In this document: piece by piece, positions 55,954-63,806 of the stretch
Numbering within the stretch: position 1 is the first letter of the stretch
Layout of the letters: each line of letters starts with the position of its first letter
Origin: Bradyrhizobium sp.
Lineage (GTDB): Bacteria > Pseudomonadota > Alphaproteobacteria > Rhizobiales > Xanthobacteraceae
Length of the DNA: 64,000 nt
Assembly (NCBI RefSeq): GCF_004799405.1
Contig: NZ_SSMW01000033.1
Coordinates: forward strand, 1 to 64,000
Reading direction: 5' to 3'
The notes under the pieces: model-generated
What the model saw: the letters and a program-made list of their open reading frames with translations, nothing else
Database searches by the model: none
Told to the model about the DNA's origin: nothing
Program-made: the position numbers and the translations under genes

Positions 55954-56001
55954 TTGTGCAGCCGCCTGATTATTTGTGCAGGGCGCGGTTATTGTGCAAA
56001 G
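55954..56001. repeat. Right terminus with three TTGTGCA direct repeats
   Basis: TTGTGCA occurs at 55954-55960, 55974-55980 and 55992-55998, spaced 20 and 18 bases, about two helical turns. The last is part of the terminal inverted repeat ending in GCAAAG. The left end has the same heptamer in both orientations. Likely transposase-binding array. Confidence 0.65.
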
Positions 56002-56014
56002 CCCCTGGAGGGGG
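56002..56014. repeat. Target-site duplication, right copy
   Basis: CCCCTGGAGGGGG directly after the right terminus, identical to 52415-52427. Confidence 0.8.
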
Positions 56015-56150
56015 AGGGTCGACGCGACTGCAAGGAGCGGCGGGGTGGGGTGACAGTCTCTCGTTTCGCACGATGCCGAGTTGAGAGATCACCCCACCCC
56101 GCCTGCTCACGCAGGCGACCCTCCCCCTCCAGGGGAGGGTGAAGAAGAAA

Positions 56151-57128
56151 ATGACCGCTCCCGACCTTCCCGCCGCGTTGAAAGCAGCTCTCGAGGCCCG
56201 GTTGCACGGCCTGTCGCGCCATGATGCCGCCGAACGCTCGGCGCTGATCTCGCAGACCTACCGCGAAGGCGGCAATTCGCGTGCCATCCGCACCTCACCC
56301 GACGCGCTGGCCTACGCGCTGGCGCGGATGCCCGCGACCTATGCCGCGGTGACCGCGAGCCTCAATGCGCTGCGCGAAATTACTCCTGGCTTCGCGCCGG
56401 CCAGCCTGCTCGATGTCGGCGCCGGGCCGGGAACAGCGGCCTGGGCCGCGGCCGAAGCGTTTCCATCGCTCGCGGAATTCACCTTGCTGGATGCCAACAG
56501 CGCCTTGCGCACGCTGGCGCTGGATTTGTTTCGCGACAGCCCGCGCCTCGCCGGTGTCCAGTATTCGCTTCGCGACGCCCGCGCCGCGCTGGCCGACGCC
56601 GCGGCGGCCGACCTTGTGGTCGCAAGCTACATGATCGGCGAGATCGATGACGCCGAACGGAGCGTGCTCGCCGGGCTGCTGTGGGCAAAAACCCGCGACA
56701 CGCTCCTGATCGCCGAACCCGGTACGCCCTCAGGCTACGCGCGGATCATCGCGGCGCGGGCACAATTGATCGCGGCGGGCGCGCATATCGCAGCGCCCTG
56801 CCCGCACGACGGCAGATGTCCGCTTACGCCGCCCGACTGGTGTCATTTCACCCAACGGCTGCCCCGCTCGCAAGCGCACCGGCAGATCAAGGGCGCAGAG
56901 CTTGCCTTCGAGGACGAGAAATTCGCCTATGTGGCGCTCAGCCGCACCCGTGCCGCCCAGCATCCGGCTCGCGTGCTGGCGCAGCCGGATGTCACCAAAG
57001 TCGACGTGACCGCAAAGCTCTGTACTCCGGATGGTCTCGTCATCGCAAAAGTGCCCCGCCGCGCCAAGGCGGACTACGCCCGCGCCCGGCGCTGGCGGTG
57101 GGGCGACGCGGTGATGGAGGAAAGCTAA
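56151..57128 (+). CDS. Rsm22-family ribosomal small-subunit methyltransferase-like protein
   Basis: A 325-residue protein of the Rsm22/METTL17 family. The SAM site is LLDVGAGPGTAAWAAAEAF (about 85-103). Near the C-terminal half lie PCPHDGRCPL and DWCHF, supplying four cysteines in the pattern that holds an iron-sulfur cluster in mitochondrial relatives. The family binds the small ribosomal subunit during assembly. The ATG at 56151 is chosen over a GTG at 56139. Its upstream region is the split repeat with the mobile element. Confidence 0.85.
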   Translation: MTAPDLPAALKAALEARLHGLSRHDAAERSALISQTYREGGNSRAIRTSPDALAYALARMPATYAAVTASLNALREITPGFAPASLLDVGAGPGTAAWAAAEAFPSLAEFTLLDANSALRTLALDLFRDSPRLAGVQYSLRDARAALADAAAADLVVASYMIGEIDDAERSVLAGLLWAKTRDTLLIAEPGTPSGYARIIAARAQLIAAGAHIAAPCPHDGRCPLTPPDWCHFTQRLPRSQAHRQIKGAELAFEDEKFAYVALSRTRAAQHPARVLAQPDVTKVDVTAKLCTPDGLVIAKVPRRAKADYARARRWRWGDAVMEES

Positions 57129-57232
57129 ACTCCTCGTGGTGAGGAGGCGCTTTGCGCCGTCTCGAACCATGAGACAAACACGACGCTGTCCTTCGAGACG
57201 CGGCCCGAGAGGCCGCTCCTCAGGATGAGGCC
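57125..57232. repeat. TCCTCGTGGTGAGGAGG/CTCAGGATGAGG dispersed repeat
   Basis: Begins at the rsm22-like stop with CTCCTCGTGGTGAGGAGGCG, then GTCTCGAACCATGAGAC, and ends TCCTTCGAGACGCG and GCTCCTCAGGATGAGG. Similar blocks are common between Bradyrhizobium genes; it is related to 39745-39872. Confidence 0.65.
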
Positions 57233-57358
57233 ATTACCTTGAACTAATCCCACCTTGCGCCCGACCAACGGGATACCCACGTCGTGGCGGGCTGCCGCGC
57301 GGCGTCGTTTTCGCCCTTCGGACGCCCGCATTCACCGTCTCATCAGGAGTTCTTTGCC

Positions 57359-57919
57359 ATGTCGACCGGCTGGATCGTTATCGGCGTACTCGTCGTCCTC
57401 GTGCTTTTCGCATTTGCGGCCTACAACCGCCTGATCGCGCTCAGCCAGCGCGTCGGTCAGGCCTTTGCCGACATCGACGTGCAGCTCAAGCAGCGCCACG
57501 ATCTGATCCCGAACCTGCTCGAGACCGTGAAGGGCTACGCCGCGCATGAGCGGGGGACGCTCGACGACGTGGTCAAGGCCCGCAATGCCGCGATGTCGGC
57601 GCAAGGGCCGGGACAGGTGGCCGCCGCCGAAGGCCAGCTCAGCGGCGCGCTCGGCAGACTGATCGCGCTGTCGGAGGCCTATCCGGACCTCAAGGCCAAT
57701 GCCAACTTCCAGCAACTGGCCAACGAGTTGTCCGACCTCGAAAACAAGATCGCCGCCAGCCGTCGCTTCTTCAACAACGCGGTCCAGGAATACAATACCG
57801 GCATCCAGCAGATGCCGGCCGCGTTGTTCGCCGGCATATTCGGCTTCACCCGCAAGGACTTCTTCGATCTCGGCGCCGACCGCAGCACGGTCGAGCAGGT
57901 GCCGACAGTCAAGTTCTGA
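57359..57919 (+). CDS. LemA-family protein
   Basis: A 186-residue LemA protein: one N-terminal membrane helix (about 5-24), then YNRLIALSQRVGQAFADIDVQLKQRHDLIPNLLETVKGY in a long helical bundle, ending with FDLGADRSTVEQVPTVKF. LemA proteins expose a helical domain to the periplasm and are of uncertain role. AGGAG precedes the ATG. It is followed by an M48 protease, a pairing seen in many bacteria and possibly functional. Confidence 0.9.
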   Translation: MSTGWIVIGVLVVLVLFAFAAYNRLIALSQRVGQAFADIDVQLKQRHDLIPNLLETVKGYAAHERGTLDDVVKARNAAMSAQGPGQVAAAEGQLSGALGRLIALSEAYPDLKANANFQQLANELSDLENKIAASRRFFNNAVQEYNTGIQQMPAALFAGIFGFTRKDFFDLGADRSTVEQVPTVKF

Positions 57920-57950
57920 ACTATCGCAGCATCCGGCAGAGCCGCACATC

Positions 57951-59132
57951 ATGGCCGCCTATGGTCTCTACACGCACATCGCATCGAACAAATTCCGTTC
58001 GATGCTGCTGCTCGCGGGGCTGTTCGTCCTGGTCTATGTGATGGTGTTCGCCGGCGCGCTGATCGCGGAAGTCCTGACCAACAGCGGCGGCCCGGCGGAT
58101 TACTATATAGCGGCCGCCTTGCGCGATCTGATCCAGGCGTTCCCCTACGCGACCGGCGGCGCTGCGCTGTGGATCGTGATCGCCTATTTCTTTCACCAGT
58201 CGATGATCGACGCCATCACCGGCGGCGAGGACGTGACCCGGCTGCAGCAGCCGCGGCTGTATAATTTGCTGGAAAATCTCTGCATCTCGCGCGGCATCCC
58301 GATGCCGAAACTGAAGGTCGTGGACAGCGAAGCGCTGAACGCCTACGCGACCGGGCTCAACCAGCGGCAATATGCCGTCACCGTCACCACGGGTCTCCTG
58401 AACGCGCTCAACGACCAGGAAATCGAATCGGTGCTGGGCCACGAACTGACCCATATCCGCAACGGCGACGTGCAGTTGATGGTGGTGGCGGTGATCATCG
58501 CCGGCGTGGTCGGCTTCTTCGCCGAATTGTTCTTCCGGATGTTCTTCAACACCGGCCTTCGTTATGGCGGCGGCTGGCGGTCCTCATCGTCGGACGACAA
58601 CAGGAGCTCCGGCGGCGGCGCGATCTTCGTCATCATCCTCGCAGGCGTGTTGATCGGGCTGGCATGGCTGTTGTCGCAGGTAGTGCGGCTGGCGCTGTCG
58701 CGGTCACGCGAACTGCTGGCGGATGCCGGCTCGGTCGAACTGACCAAGAACCCCGACGCCATGATCTCGGCGCTGCGCAAGATCGAGAACCGCGGCGAGC
58801 TTCCCGGCGCGACCTCGGCGGTGATGGAACTGTGCGTCGATAATCCGCGCGAAGGCTTTTCCGACCTGTTTGCGACCCACCCTTCGGTGGATGCGCGGGT
58901 GCGGGCGCTGGTCAAGTTCGCCGGCGGACACGATCCCGGGCCGCTGGCTTTGCCATCGGATACCGCGGACGGGCCGGACCAGGCGCCGTCCGGCGATCAG
59001 GTGCCGCCGCCATTGCGGTCCGGTCCATGGGGCGACGCCAGGGACCCGGCCGGCGCATCTGAAGGTCCAACTCAAGGTCCATCTCAAGGTCCCTGGGGCA
59101 ATCACCCCGCCGGCTCGTGGGGATCCCGCTAA
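57951..59132 (+). CDS. M48-family (HtpX-like) membrane metallopeptidase
   Basis: A 393-residue membrane protease. Two N-terminal membrane segments, then VLGHELTHIRNGDVQ with the zinc motif HELTH (164-168), two further membrane segments and a long low-complexity tail rich in Pro, Gly and Ser (from about 345). Similar to HtpX but with this extra tail. HtpX degrades misfolded membrane proteins. Its partner here is probably LemA, 31 bases upstream. Confidence 0.88.
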   Translation: MAAYGLYTHIASNKFRSMLLLAGLFVLVYVMVFAGALIAEVLTNSGGPADYYIAAALRDLIQAFPYATGGAALWIVIAYFFHQSMIDAITGGEDVTRLQQPRLYNLLENLCISRGIPMPKLKVVDSEALNAYATGLNQRQYAVTVTTGLLNALNDQEIESVLGHELTHIRNGDVQLMVVAVIIAGVVGFFAELFFRMFFNTGLRYGGGWRSSSSDDNRSSGGGAIFVIILAGVLIGLAWLLSQVVRLALSRSRELLADAGSVELTKNPDAMISALRKIENRGELPGATSAVMELCVDNPREGFSDLFATHPSVDARVRALVKFAGGHDPGPLALPSDTADGPDQAPSGDQVPPPLRSGPWGDARDPAGASEGPTQGPSQGPWGNHPAGSWGSR

Positions 59133-59300
59133 AAATGCCCCGGCGTTAACGACATCGGCACGATTAACCTTAACCGCAGTCTAATGAATTGAATTCTCCC
59201 TTGTTTCTGCCATGTTCGCGCCCAAAGCAGGCAGAGGGACATTGCGGTCGCGGTCGGCATCGCGCGACAATCGGGGTATAGTTGCGCGTAAGGGATTTTC

Positions 59301-60056
59301 ATGGCGAAGCCAGCAGTCATTGTCGTCGGTGCGGATAAGGGCGGGGTCGGCAAGACCACCGTCTCGCGCACCGTGCTCGATTATTTCAGCGCCAACAACG
59401 TGCCCACCCGCGCCTTCGATACCGAGTCGCCGCGCGGCACGCTGAAGCGCTTCCACCCCGACATCACCGAGATCGTCGACATGACGACCACCTCGGACCA
59501 GATGAAGATCTTCGATACGCTCAATTCGGACGTGCCTTCGGTCACCGTGATCGACGTCCGCGCCGGACTGTTGTCGCCGGCGCTGGCCTCGTTGCGCGAT
59601 ATCGGCTTTCTCGATGCCGCCAAGCAGGGCCAGATCACCTTTGCCGTGTTCCACATCCTCGGCCCCTCGATCGCCTCGCTGGACGAAATCGCGGAGACCG
59701 CGAACTTCATGCAGGGCGCGAAATACTTCCTGGTGAAGAACTTCATCAACAACACCAGCTTCTTCGAATGGGACCAGGCGACCTACAATTCGTATTTCCA
59801 CCGCATCAAGGACGCCACCGAGATCACCATCCCGAAGCTCAACGAAATGGCCTATGAGCAGGTCGAGGTCGCCTCGGTGCCGTTCCTCAAATTCGTCGCC
59901 AACAAGGGCATCCACGACCAGGCCGAGAACTATTCGTTCGTGCTGCGCGGCTATGTCCGTCACTGGCTGGCCAACGTCTGGAGCGAATTCGACCGCATCA
60001 AGCTGACCGACCTGGTCGGCTCCAGCAAATCCGGCACGCGCGGCGGCGAAAAATAA
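59301..60056 (+). CDS. ParA-like P-loop ATPase
   Basis: A 251-residue ATPase with a deviant Walker A, VVGADKGGVGKTTVS (K13 and K18), and ParA-like acidic residues in AFDTESP and VIDVRAGLL. It resembles ParA/MinD folds but has no ParB partner, so it is not a standard partition protein. AAGGGA precedes the ATG. A second P-loop-like protein follows 60 bases later; the two probably act together. I recall this pair in Bradyrhizobium-type genomes but not a function. Confidence 0.85.
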   Translation: MAKPAVIVVGADKGGVGKTTVSRTVLDYFSANNVPTRAFDTESPRGTLKRFHPDITEIVDMTTTSDQMKIFDTLNSDVPSVTVIDVRAGLLSPALASLRDIGFLDAAKQGQITFAVFHILGPSIASLDEIAETANFMQGAKYFLVKNFINNTSFFEWDQATYNSYFHRIKDATEITIPKLNEMAYEQVEVASVPFLKFVANKGIHDQAENYSFVLRGYVRHWLANVWSEFDRIKLTDLVGSSKSGTRGGEK

Positions 60057-60115
60057 TTGTTCGCCACAGGACTATTTGGCTGGATTAGGCGCGCAATCCG
60101 CCCGATATAGCGCCG

Positions 60116-60784
60116 ATGCGCCTGACGCCCGTCTATATCATCTGCTCGCCCCGCCCGCTGGTCGGCAAGACGCTGGTCGCGCGGCTGCTCAGCGAATTCC
60201 TGCTGCTCAAGAACGGCGCGGTCGCTTCATTCGACATCAACCTGAAAGAGCCGTCGCTGCTGGAATATCTGCCGCAGATCACCGAGACCGCCGAAGTCGA
60301 CGATACCTTCGGGAAAATGGCGCTGATGGACCGCGTGATCGTCAATGACGGCGTCTCCAAGGTGATCGATCTCGGCTTTCATGCCTTCGACGAATTCTTC
60401 AAGATGTCCGAGGAAATCGGCTTCATGAAGGAGGCGGCGCGGCGCGGCGTGGTGCCGGTGGTGCTGTTCGTCGCCGATACCGACCGCGCCTCGGCCCGCG
60501 GCCACGCCACCCTGCAACAACAGATTCCTGCTGGCGCGCTCGTCACCATCGACAATGAATACGTGCTGCGCGGCGAGCTGCCGCCAGCCTTCGCGGATGG
60601 CCGCGTGCTGCACATCGCCGCCCTGCCGTCGTTCCTGAAGACATATGTCGACCGGCTGACGTTCTCGTTCACCGAGTACTTGCGCAATGAGAAGGATTCA
60701 TCGACCGAACTGCATCAATGGGTCCGCCGCAATTATCTGAGCTTCCGCGAGCTGGAACTGAGCCTGATCTTGCAGAAGTCGTAG
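60116..60784 (+). CDS. Second P-loop-like protein, partner of the ParA-like ATPase
   Basis: A 222-residue protein whose N-terminus CSPRPLVGKTLVARLLSEF is a Walker A variant (GKT at 17-19) without the initial glycine. The rest resembles the ParA fold (SFDINLKEPSLLEYL, VIDLGFHAFDEF, VPVVLFVADTD), but the deviant lysine is absent. It may bind nucleotide weakly or act as a regulatory partner. Its stop lies 3 bases before a perfect inverted repeat shared with apt. Confidence 0.7.
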   Translation: MRLTPVYIICSPRPLVGKTLVARLLSEFLLLKNGAVASFDINLKEPSLLEYLPQITETAEVDDTFGKMALMDRVIVNDGVSKVIDLGFHAFDEFFKMSEEIGFMKEAARRGVVPVVLFVADTDRASARGHATLQQQIPAGALVTIDNEYVLRGELPPAFADGRVLHIAALPSFLKTYVDRLTFSFTEYLRNEKDSSTELHQWVRRNYLSFRELELSLILQKS

Positions 60785-60786
60785 CC

Positions 60787-60812
60787 GTCGTCCCGGCGTT
60801 CGCCGGGACGAC
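60787..60812. repeat. Perfect inverted repeat between convergent genes
   Basis: GTCGTCCCGGCG and its complement with a two-base loop (60787-60812), between the ATPase-pair stop at 60784 and the apt stop at 60815. Same family as 11562-11587. It may terminate both transcripts. Confidence 0.75.
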
Positions 60813-60814
60813 AA

Positions 60815-61360
60815 CTAATGCCCCTCGAACGTCATCAGCGTCCGCACCGGCACGTCCATCGCCCGTAATTTCGCCGCACCGCCGAGATCCGGCAGGTCGA
60901 TGATGAAACAGGCCGCCACCACGTTGGCGCCGATCTGGCGCAACAATTTCACCGCGCCCTCCGCGGTGCCGCCGGTGGCGATCAGATCGTCGACCAGGAT
61001 CACGCGCTCGCCGGAGTGAATGGCGTCGGCGTGCATTTCCATCTCGTCGAGGCCGTATTCCAGCGAATAGGCGATGCGCACGGTGGTATGCGGCAGCTTG
61101 CCTTTCTTGCGGATCGGCACGAAGCCGGCGGAGGCCTGATGCGCCACCGCGCCGCCGATGATGAATCCCCGCGCCTCGATGCCGGCCACCTTGTCGATCT
61201 TCGATCCGGCCCACGGCTGCACCAGTTCATCGACCGCGCGGCGAAACGACCGCGCATCGCCCAAGAGAGTGGTGATGTCGCGAAACAGGATTCCCGGCTT
61301 GGGATAATCCGGAATGGTGCGGACGGCGGCCTTCAAATCATGTTCGGGGTCAGGGGTCAT
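60815..61360 (-). CDS. apt: Adenine phosphoribosyltransferase
   Basis: A 181-residue purine-salvage enzyme making AMP from adenine and PRPP. Seen: [27 protein letters not shown], the PRPP-binding [17 protein letters not shown] and [10 protein letters not shown]. Length and motif order are standard. It is convergent with the ATPase pair. The region upstream holds a dispersed repeat. Confidence 0.96.
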   Translation of the reverse strand: MTPDPEHDLKAAVRTIPDYPKPGILFRDITTLLGDARSFRRAVDELVQPWAGSKIDKVAGIEARGFIIGGAVAHQASAGFVPIRKKGKLPHTTVRIAYSLEYGLDEMEMHADAIHSGERVILVDDLIATGGTAEGAVKLLRQIGANVVAACFIIDLPDLGGAAKLRAMDVPVRTLMTFEGH

Positions 61361-61382
61361 CGATATCTCTTTTCTGTCTTTT

Positions 61383-61465
61383 CGTCATTGCGAGCGCAGC
61401 GAAGCAATCCATGGTACCAAAGCAAAGCTTGGATTGCTTCGTCGCAAGCGCTCCTCGCAATGACG
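61383..61465. repeat. CGTCATTGCGAGCG repeat upstream of apt
   Basis: CGTCATTGCGAG at 61383 is matched by CTCGCAATGACG at 61454-61465, with inner GAAGCAATCC and GGATTGCTTC. This is a widespread palindromic repeat of Rhizobiales. It lies between apt and trpEG. Confidence 0.8.
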
Positions 61466-61472
61466 ATTCTTC

Positions 61473-63638
61473 CTAATTCACGGGAATACCGAGCCGGAAT
61501 GCATTCTCCACGATGCGCAGGCCCACCTCGCCGCCGAGCGACATCAGCGATTCCGGATGGAACTGCACGCCGCCGACCGGCAGACTCCTGTGCTCGATCG
61601 CCATCGCCACGCCGTCCTCGGTACTGGCGGTTACGTTCAGCACCTCGGGCATGCTGTCGCGTTCGACGAACAGCGAGTGATAGCGGCCGATTACGATCTC
61701 ATTGGGCAGGTTTTGCATCAACCGCCCGCCTCGAACCTGGACGCGCGACGGCCTGCCATGCGCCGGCTGACCGAGTTGCCCCAACTGCCCGCCGAAATAC
61801 TCGCCGATCGCCTGCACGCCGAGGCAGACGCCGAACACCGGCAGCTTCTTGTCGAGTGCCGCACCAATGGTTTTCGAAATCCCGAAATCTTCCGGCCTCC
61901 CCGGCCCCGGCGACAGTACTAGCAGATCGTAGCTGTTCTGCCTGAGCATCTCCAGCGCATGGATGTGCCGCACCACGGTGACGGTGGCGCCGACCTGACG
62001 GAAATAATCCGCCAGCATATGCACGAAACTGTCGTCGTGGTCGATCAGCAGCACCCGCTTGCCGGAGCCGGTGGCATCCGGCGCAAACGCCGACAACGGC
62101 TTCGGCAGATCGCCGCGCAGTGCCTGGAACAATGCGGCGGCCTTGACCTGGCATTCCCGGTCTTCGGCGGCGGGATCCGAGTCGAACAGGCAGGTGGCGC
62201 CGACCCGCACCTCGGCCAGACCGTCCTTCATCCGGATGGTGCGGATCGTAAGGCCCGTATTGATGCTGCCGTCGAAATTCACCGCACCGATGGCGCCGGC
62301 ATACCAGCGCCGCGGCGACCGCTCGTGATCCTCGACGAATTGCATCGCCCATAATTTCGGCGCACCGGTCACCGTCACCGCCCAGGCATGGGTCAGGAAC
62401 GCATCGAGCGAATCGAAGCCCGGCTTCAGGATGCCTTCGACATGGTCGACGGTATGGAACAGTTTTGAGTAGGTCTCGATCTGCCGCCGCGCCAGAACCT
62501 TGATGGTGCCGGGCACGCAGACCCGCGCCTTGTCGTTGCGGTCGACGTCGGTGCACATGTTGAGTTCGAATTCATCTTTCTCGGAATTCAATAGTTGCCG
62601 GATCTGCTCGGCGTCGCCGATCGCGTCGATACCGCGGGCGATGGTGCCGGAAATAGGACAGGTCTCGACCCGCCTGCCGTCGGACCGCACGAACATCTCG
62701 GGCGACGCCGACACCAGGAACTCGCCGTCGCCGAGATTCATCAGCGCGCCATAGGGCGACGGATTGATCCGGCACAGCCGCTGGAACACTTCCGCCGGCG
62801 AGCGTTCGCAGGGTTCGGCGAACAACTGCCCCGGCACCGCCTCGAACAGATCGCCGCGCGCGAATGCGGCCCGCGCCGTCTCCACGGTGGCCTGATATTC
62901 GCCGGGCGCGTGATCGGCAAATCCCTGACGCTGCGTCCTGGCATAGCCGCTTTCCGCGGTTTCGCGTGGCAGGTCTTTGGTGGATTTTCCCTTCCAGGTG
63001 AAATCATAGCTCAGCACCACGCCCCGTCCAGTGGCGCGGTCGTAGGCCAACAGGCGATCCGGCAGGTAAAGCACGATGTCGCGCTGGTCGCTCTCGCGCG
63101 CACGCTTCTGCACCAGATCTTCAATCTGAAATACCAGGTCATAGGCAAACGCGCCGAACAGGCCAAGCAACGGATCGTCGTTCGCTCCCATCGCCGCCAC
63201 GAGATCGCGGACCAACGACATCACGCTGGCGCGGCGGGTGCGCTGGTCTTCATCGACCGGCGCCGCACCCCGGACGATATGGCCGGCGAGCCGCGTTGCG
63301 CGCTTTTCGGTGATGACGACGCAGGGCTCGCGCAAGGTATCGCCGAGGAAGGCGATCAGCACCTCGCCACGCGCGTTCAGCGCTTGCAGCGAGAAATCGG
63401 ACCCGGCCGTTTCCATCAAAAGTGGCGGGTCGGAGAAGCCGAGATCGAAACTCTCATAGCGGCCCGGCACGGTGGTGCCCGATGACAGCACCACGCCGCG
63501 GCGGCGATCGAGCAGGTCGATCAGGTCATCGAGCCGATTGGCGCCGCCGGTGAATTGCTCCACCGAGCGCGATACCGCGAGACCGCCACGGGTCCGGTAT
63601 TCGCTGTGGGCCGGCAGTGAAAACGCTGTCCTGTTCAT
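61473..63638 (-). CDS. trpEG: Anthranilate synthase, fused TrpE-TrpG
   Basis: A 721-residue fusion of the two anthranilate synthase components, the first step of tryptophan synthesis. TrpE occupies about 1-510 with the chorismate-binding CPISGTIARGIDAIGD and GSINTGLTIRTIRM. The glutamine amidotransferase follows (about 520-721), with C605 in FGVCLGVQAIG and H694/E696 in FHPES. Fused TrpE(G) is typical of rhizobia. Translation starts at 63638 after a leader region with a Trp-codon peptide and an attenuator, so control by tryptophan is likely. Confidence 0.96.
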   Translation of the reverse strand: MNRTAFSLPAHSEYRTRGGLAVSRSVEQFTGGANRLDDLIDLLDRRRGVVLSSGTTVPGRYESFDLGFSDPPLLMETAGSDFSLQALNARGEVLIAFLGDTLREPCVVITEKRATRLAGHIVRGAAPVDEDQRTRRASVMSLVRDLVAAMGANDDPLLGLFGAFAYDLVFQIEDLVQKRARESDQRDIVLYLPDRLLAYDRATGRGVVLSYDFTWKGKSTKDLPRETAESGYARTQRQGFADHAPGEYQATVETARAAFARGDLFEAVPGQLFAEPCERSPAEVFQRLCRINPSPYGALMNLGDGEFLVSASPEMFVRSDGRRVETCPISGTIARGIDAIGDAEQIRQLLNSEKDEFELNMCTDVDRNDKARVCVPGTIKVLARRQIETYSKLFHTVDHVEGILKPGFDSLDAFLTHAWAVTVTGAPKLWAMQFVEDHERSPRRWYAGAIGAVNFDGSINTGLTIRTIRMKDGLAEVRVGATCLFDSDPAAEDRECQVKAAALFQALRGDLPKPLSAFAPDATGSGKRVLLIDHDDSFVHMLADYFRQVGATVTVVRHIHALEMLRQNSYDLLVLSPGPGRPEDFGISKTIGAALDKKLPVFGVCLGVQAIGEYFGGQLGQLGQPAHGRPSRVQVRGGRLMQNLPNEIVIGRYHSLFVERDSMPEVLNVTASTEDGVAMAIEHRSLPVGGVQFHPESLMSLGGEVGLRIVENAFRLGIPVN

Positions 63639-63687
63639 GTGATCCTCTTACGAAACTTGCCGAGGGAACGCCACACAGGACAAACGA

Positions 63688-63715
63688 AAGGCCGTCGCAC
63701 TGCGATGACGGCCTT
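63688..63715 (-). terminator. trp attenuator terminator
   Basis: On the minus strand AAGGCCGTC and GACGGCCTT are perfect 9-base arms, followed by TTCGTTTG. It lies between the leader peptide and trpEG. Its 5' arm is contacted by a competing antiterminator. Confidence 0.85.
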
Positions 63716-63718
63716 CGA

Positions 63719-63765
63719 CGATTGGGAGAAATGAAATCGCACCGGCCACCTTTAGAAGGTGGGCC
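63719..63765 (-). promoter_or_regulatory. Alternative hairpins of the trp attenuator
   Basis: Region 1 (GGCCCACCTT at 63756-63765, which includes part of a Trp codon) pairs with region 2 (AAGGTGGCC at 63744-63752). Alternatively region 2 pairs with the sequence before and within the terminator arm: CGATT (63735-63739) with AATCG (63719-63723), and GGCC (63744-63747) with GGCC (63710-63713). These are mutually exclusive, as attenuation requires. Confidence 0.65.
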
Positions 63766-63799
63766 ACCACAGACGGGTTGGGCGGACAGCGGTGCACAT
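63752..63799 (-). CDS. trpL: trp leader peptide with tandem Trp codons
   Basis: A 15-codon frame, MCTAVRPTRLWWPTF, with two adjacent TGG codons at 63764-63769 and a stop 2 codons after them in the hairpin loop. There is no Shine-Dalgarno. The ATG sits 7 bases after a -10 element, so the message may be leaderless, as I recall for trpL in Sinorhizobium. Ribosome stalling at the Trp codons would set the terminator. Confidence 0.8.
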   Translation of the reverse strand: MCTAVRPTRLWWPTF

Positions 63800-63806
63800 G
63801 GCCGGG

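Larger units (their letters stand above)
52428..56001. mobile_element. 3.57-kb passenger-carrying insertion element
   Basis: Ends are inverted: CTTTGCACAAGAACC on the left and, reversed, CTTTGCACAATAACC on the right (14 of 15 match). It is flanked by a 13-bp target duplication. Contents in order: SWIM-finger DDE transposase (minus), divergent promoter with nested palindromes, zinc-ribbon protein (plus), small ORF (plus), GIY-YIG protein (minus), coiled/winged-helix protein (minus), and a basic small ORF (plus). Base composition is visibly less GC-rich than the neighbouring genes. A 13-bp duplication is within the range I recall for some IS4-type elements; the family is not settled. Confidence 0.85.
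52411..56148. repeat. Dispersed hairpin repeat split by the mobile element
   Basis: The left arm begins ACCCTCCCCTGGAGGGGG at 52410-52427 and continues at 56015 as AGGGTCGACG; the right arm (about 56116-56148) is its complement, with CACCCCACCCCG and a central hairpin. The element sits in the left arm. Removing one copy of the 13-base duplication restores a sequence matching the right arm, except for small differences next to the end. Confidence 0.75.
63680..63799 (-). ncRNA. Attenuated trp leader RNA (rnTrpL-like)
   Basis: If transcription starts at the leader ATG and stops at the terminator, a ~120-nt RNA is released when Trp is plentiful. In Sinorhizobium such an attenuated leader acts in trans as a small RNA; whether it does here is inference. 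Confidence 0.5.

Noticed and set aside
52428..56001. Composite transposon with two IS copies
   Set aside because: Only one transposase is present, and the ends are short inverted repeats rather than full IS elements.
59150..59180. TTAAC repeats upstream of the ParA-like gene as a full CtrA site
   Set aside because: The spacings between TTAA blocks are 2 and 14 bases, not the 7 required for a full site.
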